Notes: generated by a model from the sequence alone, not told the origin. DNA of 64,000 bases from Mucilaginibacter endophyticus (GCF_003351025.1 NZ_QPCG01000001.1:1247949-1311948); one strand, 5' to 3'. Shown: positions 7,594 to 15,617, counted from the first letter of the stretch. Translations and numbers: made by a program.

Positions 7594-7764
7594 ATGATTG
7601 CGGAAAACCGTTATGCGGATGTTATCATCACTGGTGCTATGGTTTTTGGATCTTCAGCAATCGATGTGCCCTCGGGCTTCGTTAAAGCGTTGCTGGCCCG
7701 ATCCGAGTGCCCTGTAGTAATAGCTTCTCATAAACCTGGGGCTTTTTTTTATCGTAAAGTTTGA
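7594..7764 (+). pseudogene. Universal stress protein C-terminal remnant
   Basis: The frame reads ...ENRYADVIITGAMVF then PSGFVKALLARSECPVVIA, matching the last third of tandem-domain UspA proteins of Bacteroidota (FADLLVIS...NEYLK..L..AECPVVIVPE pattern). The upstream two thirds, including the ATP-binding loop, are absent, and the end runs on to a stop after a run of T. It is therefore taken as a decayed fragment rather than a gene. Confidence 0.45.
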
Positions 7765-7794
7765 TATAGTGCGGTAACAATACCGACCAGAAGC

Positions 7795-7830
7795 AAAAAA
7801 ACCTTCAGTCTTTTCGACTAAAGGTTTTTT
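7795..7830 (-). terminator. Terminator of the 8.8-kb lipoprotein gene
   Basis: Inverted repeat AAAAAACCTTcAGTC / GACTaAAGGTTTTTT with a 5-base loop. On the minus strand it lies 20 bases after the stop of the gene at 7851-8834 and ends in a T run. Confidence 0.8.
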
Positions 7831-7850
7831 TGACATTTTCAGATCATATA

Positions 7851-8834
7851 TTACCAGGATACGTTGGCTGTGTAAGTACTTTTACCATCAACATTCCACG
7901 GTGGCAATACTTTTGCGTAGTAATTGCCTGTTAAGGTAACCGTTATATTTGGTCGAGAGGCTTGAAAAGTACATAAAGTATAGTCAAGCTTGGTGATATC
8001 TGTTTCTGACAAATTAATGTTTGAACCATTTACGTAGCTTAAAGTTCCGTTACCGGTATTGAAAAAAGCAACCTGAAAATTCATGCCGGTTATCTTTTTT
8101 TCATAAGTCTCCGAAGAGGTAGGTAACCAGTTCCCAGGTTTGTTACCACCTAAATATTCTTGTTTTATACGTGTGCGTACATAGCATATCGAAGTTTGGC
8201 CGGCAGCTTCAACATAATTGAAAATTTCAAATACAAATTTACGTTGGCTGTTAGGATCTCCGTTTCTTAAAAATTGATATTGATAACGTGCATCAGTTCC
8301 GCCTCCGGGAAGCGATGTGCTTTCTGTAGAAAGAGAACCAGATTTAACAACAGATGAAGTGCTTATCGGCACAACCCCTGCTTTGAATTTTAACGTTGCA
8401 ATTGAGGGGTCTTTTTTAATTTTATTTAACAATGCTTCATCATTATTGGGAACCAAATATTTGTAACCATTATTAAAATAAACAATCGTGTCGGCTATCA
8501 TATACTCGCCTTTATTGTTTAAAATAGCCCCATAGAATGTGGGAAAGTCGAAGCTGTCGTAAATTCGTGATGCTGATGAATCGCTTCTTAATGAGATAAA
8601 ATTAAAATCACTTTCCCATTTTGTTAAGTAATTCGAGTCTTTATTAATCAATGTGCTTACGGTTTCTTTAAAAGCGTTGCTGTTTTTAAATACCAGCCTG
8701 CCGTTTTTACTTGTAACAGGCGCAGCAGAGATTTTATCTTCATCTTGCACATTTGGGTGAATTTCCTTTTTGCAAGAAAAGATTGTTGTAGCGATAGCAA
8801 TAAGTGCTAAATTAATAAACAGATTTTTTTTCAT
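7851..8834 (-). CDS. Lipoprotein of unknown function
   Basis: 327 residues. The signal peptide ends in a clear lipobox (TTIFSC, Cys21), followed by KKE. The body has no repeated motif; there are Ser/Thr-rich stretches near residues 160-180 and a beta-rich C-terminal half, suggesting a secreted globular domain. It is monocistronic: a TATATTTG box is 22 bases upstream, a 36-bp palindrome lies behind that, and a terminator follows. I do not recognise the family. Confidence 0.7.
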   Translation of the reverse strand: MKKNLFINLALIAIATTIFSCKKEIHPNVQDEDKISAAPVTSKNGRLVFKNSNAFKETVSTLINKDSNYLTKWESDFNFISLRSDSSASRIYDSFDFPTFYGAILNNKGEYMIADTIVYFNNGYKYLVPNNDEALLNKIKKDPSIATLKFKAGVVPISTSSVVKSGSLSTESTSLPGGGTDARYQYQFLRNGDPNSQRKFVFEIFNYVEAAGQTSICYVRTRIKQEYLGGNKPGNWLPTSSETYEKKITGMNFQVAFFNTGNGTLSYVNGSNINLSETDITKLDYTLCTFQASRPNITVTLTGNYYAKVLPPWNVDGKSTYTANVSW

Positions 8835-8855
8835 GATAATTGTTTAGATATGCAA

Positions 8856-8863
8856 CAAATATA
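8856..8863 (-). promoter_or_regulatory. Candidate -7 box of the lipoprotein gene
   Basis: Reads TATATTTG on the minus strand, 22 bases before ATG 8834. No clear TTG lies at the -33 position; instead the 36-bp palindrome at 8886-8921 lies upstream, where an activator could bind. Confidence 0.45.
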
Positions 8864-8885
8864 ACAAAAAAGCATTTATTTAACT

Positions 8886-8921
8886 GTTAATAAAATAATA
8901 ATTAATTATTATTTTATTAAC
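8886..8921. repeat. Perfect 36-bp AT-rich palindrome
   Basis: Two 18-base arms (GTTAATAAAATAATAATT and its exact complement) with no spacer. The only G/C bases are the outermost pair. It lies about 50 bases upstream of the lipoprotein start. A diverged copy of the core TTAATAAAAnAATT occurs at 15001-15032. Confidence 0.9.
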
Positions 8922-9103
8922 TTAAGTTGAGGGGCCATGAAAAGGGAATAGCGAGTGAGCAAATAAGGATAACTTTGAGTTACCACACTTAAAGCAAACG
9001 ATCAACCATACAGCCCGACACAGGTGTAACGAATTGATCCAGAAATATCCTGAATCTATCCAGAGGTTTCAGTCTGGAACTGTTCCTGAAAAAGAAATAC
9101 GGC

Positions 9104-9384
9104 AAATTCAATGGATGGATGGCTATACGCTTTCTAAAACGGAGGATAAGTTTGCCGCGATAAACAATGGTAATTATTTTGCAGCACCACAAGACCGCCG
9201 GAATGATCTTTCGGTAGTGGAGATCTATCAGCTGACCAAGCGCTGGTCGCTTTCAGGTACATTTGTTTACAGTACCGGGCAGGCCGTAACCTATCCACCG
9301 GGTAAATACGAAGTAGGCGGTTTAACCACATTCTCCTATTCGGCCCGCGACGCATCCCGTGAACGTCTTTCACCGTCGCGATGA
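9104..9384 (+). pseudogene. TonB-dependent receptor fragment
   Basis: From about 9104 the frame reads GYTLSKTEDKF, INNGNYFAAPQDRRND, YQLTKRWSLSGTFVYSTGQ and YEVGGLTTFSYSARDA. This is the pattern of the late beta-barrel strands of Bacteroidota TonB-dependent receptors (YTLSKT...DRRHD...W.LS..FVY.TG.AVT.P). The plug and earlier barrel are missing, and the frame stops before the final strands. It is an internal remnant about 90 residues long. The preceding residues 9034-9103 do not match the family. Confidence 0.75.
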
Positions 9385-9511
9385 CATAAAGGTAAAACAA
9401 TGGTAAAACATTTTCGATAAGTTCGTCAAAAAAGCTACAAAACTTAATAACCTTAAATGATATGCCCATTGGTTTTTTCTTCTTAAAGTCTTCAAATTGG
9501 CTTTAAATGCA

Positions 9512-9544
9512 TAAAAAAAGCCCTTAGCATCGCTGCTAAGGGCT
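9512..9544 (-). terminator. Terminator of tRNA-Gln
   Basis: AGCCCTTAGCA / TGCTAAGGGCT with a 4-base loop, followed on the minus strand by seven T. It starts 12 bases after the tRNA 3' end. Confidence 0.85.
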
Positions 9545-9555
9545 TGAGTTTTTAG

Positions 9556-9626
9556 TTTTCCTACAAGGGCTCGAACCTCAATCTTCAGAGCCAGAATCTG
9601 ACGTGATACCATTACACCATAGGAAA
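9556..9626 (-). tRNA. tRNA-Gln (anticodon CUG)
   Basis: Folded by eye on the minus strand. The acceptor stem TTTCCTA/TAGGAAA is perfect over 7 bp with discriminator A. The D arm is GTGT-AATGGTA-TCAC, and the anticodon stem TCAGA/TCTGA carries loop TTCTGGC (anticodon CTG). The T arm is TGAGG-TTCGAGC-CCTTG with two wobble pairs. CCA is not encoded. It reads CAG codons. Confidence 0.9.
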
Positions 9627-9672
9627 ATAACAGAACAACTTCGCCACCAAAACAGTGGTAGTTTGTACAGTG

Positions 9673-9680
9673 CAAATATA
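9673..9680 (-). promoter_or_regulatory. Candidate -7 box for tRNA-Gln
   Basis: TATATTTG on the minus strand, 47 bases before the tRNA 5' end. A TTGACTT motif lies further upstream (about 9702-9708), with a long spacer. Confidence 0.4.
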
Positions 9681-9712
9681 TTAAATATGCAAATTGGTGT
9701 AAAGTCAATTTA

Positions 9713-9752
9713 AAAAAAGCCGCAGCTCATTTTACTGAACTACGGCTTTTTT
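9713..9752 (-). terminator. Terminator of dps
   Basis: AAAAAAGCCGcAG / CTaCGGCTTTTTT imperfect stem. On the minus strand it starts 20 bases after the dps stop and ends in a T run. Confidence 0.8.
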
Positions 9753-9771
9753 ACAGTAGGATTATTCGGGA

Positions 9772-10251
9772 TTAGTCTTCGTTTACGAATGAACGCAGCA
9801 TCCAGGTATTTTTCTCGTTAAACTGCATGAAACGGTTAATCATATCATTAGTGCCGTCGTCACCAGCTTCTGCGGTGATATTCAGTATTTCGCGTTCCAT
9901 TTTAATTAATGAGGCCAGGTCATCAATAATAGCTTTAACCATCAGGGTATCTTTCAAGCCAATAGTCTGGATCTCTTTGATGCTTGATGTTTCGATATAA
10001 TCTTTAAAAGTACTGATAGGAGGTTTGCCAAGGCTCAGGATCCTTTCGGCAAGCTCGTCTATGGTGACCAATGCCGCGGTATACAGTTCTTCAAATTTCA
10101 GGTGGAGGGTAAAAAAGCTTGTGCCCTTAACGTTCCAGTGGCAGCCGCGCAGTTTTTGGTAATGGATATGATAGTTTGCCAACAGATCGTTCAGGTGGTC
10201 AACTACCGGTTTTACTTTAACTTCTTCAAGGCTTATTTCTTTTGCGTCCAT
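9772..10251 (-). CDS. dps: Dps-family ferritin-like protein
   Basis: 159 residues from ATG 10251 (MDAKEISLEE); an upstream ATG at 10305 would add a tail overlapping the promoter. The Dps ferroxidase signature is intact: CHWNVKGTSFFTLHLKFEELY, followed by IDELAERILSLG, with His, Asp and Glu ligands contributed across the dimer interface. Dps dodecamers oxidise and store iron with H2O2 and can coat DNA in stress. A TACCTTTG box lies upstream. Monocistronic with a terminator. Confidence 0.92.
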   Translation of the reverse strand: MDAKEISLEEVKVKPVVDHLNDLLANYHIHYQKLRGCHWNVKGTSFFTLHLKFEELYTAALVTIDELAERILSLGKPPISTFKDYIETSSIKEIQTIGLKDTLMVKAIIDDLASLIKMEREILNITAEAGDDGTNDMINRFMQFNEKNTWMLRSFVNED

Positions 10252-10302
10252 AAATAATAGTGATGTTTTTAAGTGTAACATGCCGCTGCCGGCAATGTTT
10301 GG

Positions 10303-10310
10303 CAAAGGTA
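10303..10310 (-). promoter_or_regulatory. Candidate -7 box for dps
   Basis: TACCTTTG on the minus strand, 51 bases before ATG 10251. It is followed by a GCCGGCAGCGGC palindromic stretch in the leader. No well-spaced -33 TTG was found. Confidence 0.45.
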
Positions 10311-10346
10311 AACAGTTTTGATTTTAATGAGCATATTTGCAACTTT

Positions 10347-11111
10347 ATGACTTCGCTTTTACCCTTCATCAGCAAAACTTACCAGGCCCCGGTTTGGCGT
10401 ATGGAAATTGACGAGATCAGCCAAACGCTGTTCCTCGAAATAAGGGATCATGCCAATAAACAGGTTAGTTTTTCGGCCCTTGGCTTGCAAAACGGCGATG
10501 TTTATTTTGAAGGTTTTACCACGCCCGAGCGCTGGCTTACCGGTATTGAAGCCGCCTATGATGGTGTTTTACTACTGCATAATTACCAGTCGGCAACAGG
10601 GCCGGTGCATAAAGGTATTACCGCTATTGAAGCTGTATCGGGCAAAGAATTGTGGAGTAATTTTACTTTAGCCTTTGATCATCTGTCTGTCCATGGCCCT
10701 GTGGTTTATAATGCCCAGTTACAACCGCGGAAATTATTGTTAATTGATGTAAAAACGGGGGCTGCTTTAAGAGGGTATGAACCGGTTATTGATCAACCTC
10801 GGGATAATCAGATCGTCAGCCCCCAACTGTTGCCCGCAGCGGAAGTAAATAATTTATATTTACCGCTTAGCGTACATGCAAATGCGATTCATTATATCAG
10901 CTACAATAGTTTCAGAATTGTATCTTTGCACACGCTTTTGCAGGAGCATCTTGAACAGCACTTGTTTGTATATAACGAGGAGGGTACCCTTTTGTATCAT
11001 GATTTGTTACACAACGCTATACAAAAAATGCAACCCGAGGCGTTTGTACTACATAATAATCAGCTTATCTATTTAAAAAACAGATCGGGCTTAATAGTGT
11101 TGAAATTGTAA
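10347..11111 (+). CDS. DUF4905-type protein
   Basis: 254 residues from ATG 10347 (MTSLLPFISKTY); upstream in-frame starts fall in the dps promoter. There is no signal peptide. The sequence has WRMEIDE and LLIDVKTG strands, GITAIEAVSGKELW, and several 'Y..ISYNS' type blades, giving a beta-propeller-like look. It resembles the DUF4905 family of Bacteroidota, whose function is unknown. It lies 22 bases before the LysM protein gene and may be cotranscribed with it and udk. Confidence 0.65.
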   Translation: MTSLLPFISKTYQAPVWRMEIDEISQTLFLEIRDHANKQVSFSALGLQNGDVYFEGFTTPERWLTGIEAAYDGVLLLHNYQSATGPVHKGITAIEAVSGKELWSNFTLAFDHLSVHGPVVYNAQLQPRKLLLIDVKTGAALRGYEPVIDQPRDNQIVSPQLLPAAEVNNLYLPLSVHANAIHYISYNSFRIVSLHTLLQEHLEQHLFVYNEEGTLLYHDLLHNAIQKMQPEAFVLHNNQLIYLKNRSGLIVLKL

Positions 11112-11133
11112 TTTACTGTATTTATAAATTATC

Positions 11134-12150
11134 ATGAAATTTAAGATTTTATTATTGGTCACTCCTTTACTTACATTCTCCATATCACTTTTTGCTAACC
11201 CGCTTGCCGACTCAGTTGGTGTTGAAAACCTTAACGGCAAAAAGGTAATTGTTCACAAGCTCGATCCAAAAGATAACTACTACTCAATAGGTCGCCGTTA
11301 CAACGTTAGCCCTAAAGCCATTATACAATTCAACAATAATGCGCCGCTTAAAATCGGCGGTACAATAAAAGTTCCTACCGAGTTGCCTTTTTCTGGCGAG
11401 TCCGCGCCTGCTGCCCAACCCGCAAAACAGGTAGCGACAGCTACTCCGCCGCCGGTGCAACAGCAAAATAAGCCTGTTACACAAACTCCGGTTCAGCAAA
11501 ATAAACCGCAGGTTCAGCAACAGGTAAGCTCACCTGCACCTGTAGCACAAACTGCAGTAGCCAAAACGCAGCAGGCAGTTGCTGATACTGTTAAAAAAGT
11601 AAGTATGCTTAATGTGCAGCAATACAAAGTATCAGCAGGAGAGACGTTATATTCTATCGCTAAACGTTTTAATACTTCTGTAGATGATATTAAAGCACTT
11701 AATAAACTAAGTTCTGATTCTGTAGCCCCCAACCAGGTTATTAACGTGCGCACCGGTTTACCTCCTCAGGAAACTAAAGAGCCGGTAATGCAACGCGACT
11801 CGACTACCGTTGTAGCACAACAGGATACTACAGGCGGCGACCATGGCAAAGCCAACCGTTTTGGCCTGTACGAAAAAATTGAAAAAGGTGTAGCCACCTG
11901 GATGGATGATGCCGGCTTAGATCCTAAAAAGGAACTGGTACTGCACCGTACAGCGCCAATTGGCACCATCATTAAAATTACAAACCCTATGAACAATCAT
12001 ACCACCTTTGCAAAGGTTGTTGGCCGTTTTACCGATAACGAAACAAACAAAAATGTTTTGATCATCATGACCAAAAACACTGCCGACGCTTTAGGTGCTT
12101 TAGACAAACGTTTTCAGGTAAATATCAGCTACGGTAGCCCGAATGAATAA
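11134..12150 (+). CDS. LysM protein with RlpA-like C-terminal domain
   Basis: 338 residues. The signal peptide (MKFKILLLV...FA) is followed by LysM 1 at about 40-83 (NYYSIGRRYNVSPKAIIQFN) and a long Gln/Pro/Val-rich linker (about 88-160). LysM 2 is at about 163-206 (ETLYSIAKRFNTSVDDIKALN). The C-terminal 90 residues have the double-psi beta-barrel pattern of RlpA (GVATWMDDA, APIGTIIKITNP, KVVGRFTD). LysM binds peptidoglycan glycan strands, and RlpA-type domains can cleave or bind denuded glycan. Its stop overlaps the udk start by 8 bases, so the two are cotranscribed. Confidence 0.9.
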   Translation: MKFKILLLVTPLLTFSISLFANPLADSVGVENLNGKKVIVHKLDPKDNYYSIGRRYNVSPKAIIQFNNNAPLKIGGTIKVPTELPFSGESAPAAQPAKQVATATPPPVQQQNKPVTQTPVQQNKPQVQQQVSSPAPVAQTAVAKTQQAVADTVKKVSMLNVQQYKVSAGETLYSIAKRFNTSVDDIKALNKLSSDSVAPNQVINVRTGLPPQETKEPVMQRDSTTVVAQQDTTGGDHGKANRFGLYEKIEKGVATWMDDAGLDPKKELVLHRTAPIGTIIKITNPMNNHTTFAKVVGRFTDNETNKNVLIIMTKNTADALGALDKRFQVNISYGSPNE

Positions 12151-12775
12151 ACCTTATATTATTGGAATTGCCGGCGGAAGCGGCTCAGGCAAAACCTTTT
12201 TCTTAAAGTGCTTTTTAGAACATTTTACTGCCGACGAGGTGAGCCTCGTATCGCAGGATGATTATTACATCCCGGTAGCACATAACATGACGAAGGAAGA
12301 AAACAAAGAGTATAACTTTGATCTTCCTTCAACTATTGATCACGAACATTTTCAGCAGGATATCAGCAAGCTTTTAAATAAGGAAGCTATCCTGAAGCAG
12401 GAATATACTTTTAATAACCCCGATGCTATCCCTAAAATGATAGAGATCAAGCCGGCACCTATTTTGATAGTGGAAGGTTTGTTCATTCTGCATTTTAAAG
12501 ATATTGCCGAGTTGCTTGATCTGAAGGTTTTTATCGATGCTGATGAAGATGTAGCGCTGCAGCGTCGTCTTAAACGCGATTTGATAGAGCGTGGCTATTC
12601 GCATGATGATGTGATGTATAAATGGATCAACCACGTTGTACCGGCTTATAAAGAATACCTGCTGCCCTACAAAGATGAGTGCGACCGTGTGATCACCAAT
12701 AATACTCACGTTGCAGAGGATATTATGGTAATTACCGAAGAGATCTCGGCCGATTTAAGGAAGAAGCTTTTTTAA
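12143..12775 (+). CDS. udk: Uridine kinase
   Basis: 210 residues, the usual size. The P-loop GGSGSGKT is at 11-18, and the Walker B-type strand and substrate loop appear as LVSQDDYYIP and NFDLPSTIDHEHF. ILIVEGLFILH and RRLKRDLIERG complete the family pattern. It phosphorylates uridine and cytidine in the pyrimidine salvage pathway. The ATG overlaps the end of the LysM gene by 8 bases, indicating coupled translation. The 3' end overlaps the convergent gene by four bases. Confidence 0.93.
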   Translation: MNKPYIIGIAGGSGSGKTFFLKCFLEHFTADEVSLVSQDDYYIPVAHNMTKEENKEYNFDLPSTIDHEHFQQDISKLLNKEAILKQEYTFNNPDAIPKMIEIKPAPILIVEGLFILHFKDIAELLDLKVFIDADEDVALQRRLKRDLIERGYSHDDVMYKWINHVVPAYKEYLLPYKDECDRVITNNTHVAEDIMVITEEISADLRKKLF

Positions 12776-13113
12776 TGCGGATTATTGCCTAAGATATTTT
12801 TGAGGGCATTGTCATAATCTGTTTTGGTGATAACCCCTGCATCAAATTGGTTTTGCAGGGCCCGAAGTTTAAGCGCGTTTTCGGTTGTATAACCCGGATA
12901 GCCCGGTTTATAATAATCTAAAGGCGCTTTTTCTTTTTCAAACGCCCATACAAGCGCGCAAATCCAGCCGATGATGGTCCAGCCAAGAAACAGGTTAAGC
13001 AGGAAAATTAATTTAAAGTCGGCCTTTTCGCGGGCTATAATGGCTGGTATAAAATATAGCAGTCCGGCTATGGCCATGCCAATCATCCCTACTATTCCAA
13101 ACATGAAATCCAT
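12772..13113 (-). CDS. Superinfection-immunity-type membrane protein with SHOCT-like tail
   Basis: 113 residues. The N-terminal half has two membrane helices with the pattern YFIPAIIAREKADFKLIFLLN followed by LGWTIIGWICALVWAFE, matching the superinfection immunity family (first known from phage T4 imm). The C-terminal part (LRALQNQFDAGVITKTDYDNALKNIL) is a SHOCT-like short helical motif. In cellular genomes these are general small membrane proteins of unknown role; a phage-defence role is not implied. It overlaps the udk stop codon tail to tail. Confidence 0.8.
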   Translation of the reverse strand: MDFMFGIVGMIGMAIAGLLYFIPAIIAREKADFKLIFLLNLFLGWTIIGWICALVWAFEKEKAPLDYYKPGYPGYTTENALKLRALQNQFDAGVITKTDYDNALKNILGNNPH

Positions 13114-13150
13114 GTTTTAAAGATAGTGTTTCTCATATTGCAAAACTATT

Positions 13151-13306
13151 GTCATTTCGAACGAATGGGCAGGGGATTGAGGGCTGTCATGAGGAGAGAT
13201 CTTATACGCAAGGTGTTTAAACATTGCCTGTTCATTAACATGACGTATAAGATTTCTCCTCACTGCAATCGCACGAAGGCTCTCCCGCTCGTTCGTTCGA
13301 AATGAC
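13151..13306. repeat. REP-like palindrome, family A copy 2
   Basis: The outer arms are GTCATTTCGAACGAA and TTCGTTCGAAATGAC. The inner arms are GAGATCTTATACG and CGTATAAGATTTCTC. It lies between two same-strand genes. Confidence 0.85.
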
Positions 13307-13332
13307 AATAAGGTTAGTAATTTCGGGCTTAT

Positions 13333-14001
13333 TTAAACCATTATCTCCGGTACATCCCCCTCAACAATAAGTTTACCGGCTGTGGCCTGTTTAATTTCTT
13401 CAACACTTACTCCCGGCGCTCGCTCCATAAGCCTGAAACCGCCTTCGGGCAATACATCAAATACACCCAATTCGGTCACTATTTTTTTAACGCAGTGAAC
13501 ACCAGTGAGCGGTAAACTGCATTGGGGCAGAAGCTTTGATTCGCCTGCCTTGTTTACCTGTTGCATGGCCACAATAATATTCTCTGCGGATGCCACCAGA
13601 TCCATAGCGCCACCCATACCTTTAACCATTTTGCCGGGAATTTTCCAGTTAGCGATGTCGCCGTTTTCGGATACCTCCATAGCACCAAGAATGGTGAGGT
13701 TAACTTTTTTAGCCCTGATCATCCCAAAGCTCATGGCCGAATCAAATATAGCTGAACCAGGCAGCATGGTGATGGTCTGCTTGCCCGCGTTGATAGTATC
13801 CGGATCTTCCTCGCCCTCAAAAGGAAAGGGTCCCATACCCAGTAAGCCATTCTCTGATTGCAATACTACATCCATGGTATCAGGTATGTAATTGGCTACC
13901 AGCGTAGGTATGCCAATGCCGAGGTTAACATAGTAACCATCTTTTATTTCCTTCGCTATTCGCTTTGCGATGCCTTGTTTGTCAAGCATAAGTTTTTTCA
14001 T
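13333..14001 (-). CDS. scoB: 3-oxoacid CoA-transferase subunit B
   Basis: 222 residues. It has the beta-subunit pattern NLGIGIPTLVANYIP and the catalytic Glu50 in QSENGLLGMGP, which forms the glutamyl-CoA thioester. With subunit A it moves CoA from succinyl-CoA or another acyl-CoA to acetoacetate in ketone-body or short-chain acid use. The A subunit gene lies just upstream on the same strand. The gap between them is 108 bases and almost wholly filled by a REP-like element, which is odd for a two-subunit operon. Confidence 0.92.
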   Translation of the reverse strand: MKKLMLDKQGIAKRIAKEIKDGYYVNLGIGIPTLVANYIPDTMDVVLQSENGLLGMGPFPFEGEEDPDTINAGKQTITMLPGSAIFDSAMSFGMIRAKKVNLTILGAMEVSENGDIANWKIPGKMVKGMGGAMDLVASAENIIVAMQQVNKAGESKLLPQCSLPLTGVHCVKKIVTELGVFDVLPEGGFRLMERAPGVSVEEIKQATAGKLIVEGDVPEIMV

Positions 14002-14010
14002 TTAAACCAT

Positions 14011-14102
14011 GTCATTGCGAGGAGGAACGACGAAGCAATCTCGTAGCTATACAGATCGGACATGCATTGGCTACGAGATTGCCACGCTACGCTCGCAATG
14101 AC
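14011..14102. repeat. REP-like palindrome, family B copy 1 (within sco operon)
   Basis: The arms are GTCATTGCGAG and CTCGCAATGAC. Inner arms GAAGCAATCTCGTAGC and GCTACGAGATTGCCACGC allow a long stem. It occupies the scoA-scoB gap. Confidence 0.88.
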
Positions 14103-14109
14103 ATATTCT

Positions 14110-14808
14110 TTATTGTTTGTTCCTCACCGTTACATGTTCAATCCGTTTCTCATAATCCACACCTTTAAAAATCCTGTGTACATAGATACCGGGTGTATGA
14201 ATATGATCAGGATCAAGCTCGCCGGGTTGTACCAGTTCTTCTACTTCGGCAATGGTTATTTTACCGGCCATGGCCATTACAGGATTAAAATTGCGGGCGG
14301 TAGAACGATATACCAGGTTCCCCATGGTATCGCCCTTCCAGGCTTTTACAATGGCGAAATCGGCATCAAAGGCCATCTCCATTAAATAATCCTTACCGTT
14401 AAAATTGCGTACTTCCTTGCCTTCAGCCACTTCGGTACCAATACCTGCAGGAGTAAATATGGCTGGCATACCATAGCCGGCAGCCATACAGCGTGTAGCC
14501 AGCGTACCTTGTGGTATCAGCTCAACCTCCAGTTCACCGCTTAACAGCTGGCGTTCAAATTCGGCGTTTTCACCTACGTACGATGAGATCATTTTTTTTA
14601 CCTGGCGTTGTTTCAGCATCAGGCCGATACCAAAGTCATCAACCCCGGCATTGTTGGAGATGCAGGTTAGATGTTTAACCCCTTTTTTTACCAGCGCCGC
14701 AATACAATTTTCGGGTAATCCGCATAAACCGAAGCCGCCCAGCATAAGGGTCATGCCGTCGGTAATGTCGCGGATAGCCTCATCGGCACCACTAACTACT
14801 TTATTCAT
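14110..14808 (-). CDS. scoA: 3-oxoacid CoA-transferase subunit A
   Basis: 232 residues with the alpha-subunit signature [13 protein letters not shown] near the N-terminus and the TCISNNAG strand-loop. [25 protein letters not shown] sits in the middle, as in SCOT and AtoD-type subunits. It pairs with the B subunit encoded downstream. The C-terminus ([10 protein letters not shown]) is typical of the SCOT group rather than of AtoD, which suggests succinyl-CoA as donor, but this is not proven. Confidence 0.92.
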   Translation of the reverse strand: MNKVVSGADEAIRDITDGMTLMLGGFGLCGLPENCIAALVKKGVKHLTCISNNAGVDDFGIGLMLKQRQVKKMISSYVGENAEFERQLLSGELEVELIPQGTLATRCMAAGYGMPAIFTPAGIGTEVAEGKEVRNFNGKDYLMEMAFDADFAIVKAWKGDTMGNLVYRSTARNFNPVMAMAGKITIAEVEELVQPGELDPDHIHTPGIYVHRIFKGVDYEKRIEHVTVRNKQ

Positions 14809-14885
14809 ATATTATAATTGGTTATCGTAAATGTACTAAATATGCTTTACAGATAGCTGTAAACAGATAACGTAAATAAAGTTTC

Positions 14886-14978
14886 GTCATTGCGAGGAGG
14901 TGCGACGAAGCAATCGCATGCTATACAGAGCGAGCGGCTATGCTTCTGTGCGGTTGCCGCGCTATCGCTCGTAATGAC
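14886..14978. repeat. REP-like palindrome, family B copy 2
   Basis: GTCATTGCGAGGAGG start and CTCGTAATGAC end. Inner arms ACGAAGCAATCGCA and TGCGGTTGCCGC form a partly mispaired stem around GCTATACAGAGCGAGC. It lies upstream of scoA. Confidence 0.85.
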
Positions 14979-15000
14979 ATAAGCAGATTGATTTATAGGT

Positions 15001-15032
15001 TTAATAAAACAATTAGAAAATTATTTTATTAA
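15001..15032. repeat. AT-rich palindrome related to 8886-8921
   Basis: TTAATAAAACAATT-AGAA-AATTATTTTATTAA: 14-base arms with one mismatch and a 4-base spacer. It ends 27 bases before the start codon of the acidic protein gene and shares the TTAATAAAA core of the perfect palindrome at 8886. Confidence 0.75.
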
Positions 15033-15059
15033 TAATTAATACATCAAATATCAAAACCT

Positions 15060-15617
15060 ATGGAATTAAGAGATGAAGAGTTGAGCAGCGATGAGCTTAA
15101 TCGCCCCGAACAGGAAGAGAACAAACCTAACGCATACCGTGTGGAGGATGATCATAACGAGGAAGAAAAAGACCTGAAAAGGAGCTACCTGTTTGGTAGT
15201 TCGGAAATGAAAAGCCCGGACGATGAAGGCATGGAGGGTAAAGGTATGGGCGGGCAAAATTTCGGTCAGAACAACATTACCCCGGCAGGAAATGATAAAG
15301 ATAATCCATCGCAAATGGCTGGTAATAACCACGAGTACTTTAACCGCACTCAGCCCGCCGAAGAACACCCGGAAAACAGCAATTTTAAAGATCCTAACCA
15401 GGCAGGGAATGCCAATTACAGCGATGTGATCAGTGCTTCGCAAAACGGCAGGTCAGACGAGGATACTGGCGAAACTGAAACCGATGATAAAAAGCCCAAC
15501 CCACAACAGCCATACCAGGAAGGGACTGCCGATGACGACGGTTATAGCGAAAAGAAACAGCAAACAAATATCCCCGGCCCTAACGAAGTGCCTGATCAGC
15601 AGAAGGTAGGGGAGTAA
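15060..15617 (+). CDS. Acidic, probably disordered protein
   Basis: 185 residues starting MELRDEELSSDELN, very rich in Glu, Asp, Asn, Gln, Pro and Gly, with no hydrophobic core, signal peptide or membrane helix. Gly/Met patches (GMEGKGMGGQNFG) and Asn/Pro-rich stretches suggest a disordered chain. Proteins of this type are often seen in desiccation or general stress responses, but no family was recognised, so no function is assigned. It is monocistronic between two family B repeats with an AT palindrome in its promoter region. Confidence 0.75.
   Translation: MELRDEELSSDELNRPEQEENKPNAYRVEDDHNEEEKDLKRSYLFGSSEMKSPDDEGMEGKGMGGQNFGQNNITPAGNDKDNPSQMAGNNHEYFNRTQPAEEHPENSNFKDPNQAGNANYSDVISASQNGRSDEDTGETETDDKKPNPQQPYQEGTADDDGYSEKKQQTNIPGPNEVPDQQKVGE

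Noticed and set aside
7384..7764. Toxin-antitoxin pair (small antitoxin-like ORF plus a neighbouring ORF)
   Set aside because: The neighbouring frame is a UspA fragment on the other strand and not a toxin; no RelE, MazF or PIN motif is present.
9034..9103. Start of the 116-codon ORF before the TonB-receptor fragment
   Set aside because: These residues do not match the receptor family and the frame upstream has no signal peptide; only the later part is recognisable.
9540..9640. Attachment site at tRNA-Gln with nearby gene remnants
   Set aside because: No integrase, no direct repeat of the tRNA 3' end was found, and the remnants are not phage-like.
12772..13113. Phage-defence (superinfection immunity) gene
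   Set aside because: The family name comes from a phage protein, but the chromosomal, monocistronic context with a SHOCT-like tail gives no sign of defence.
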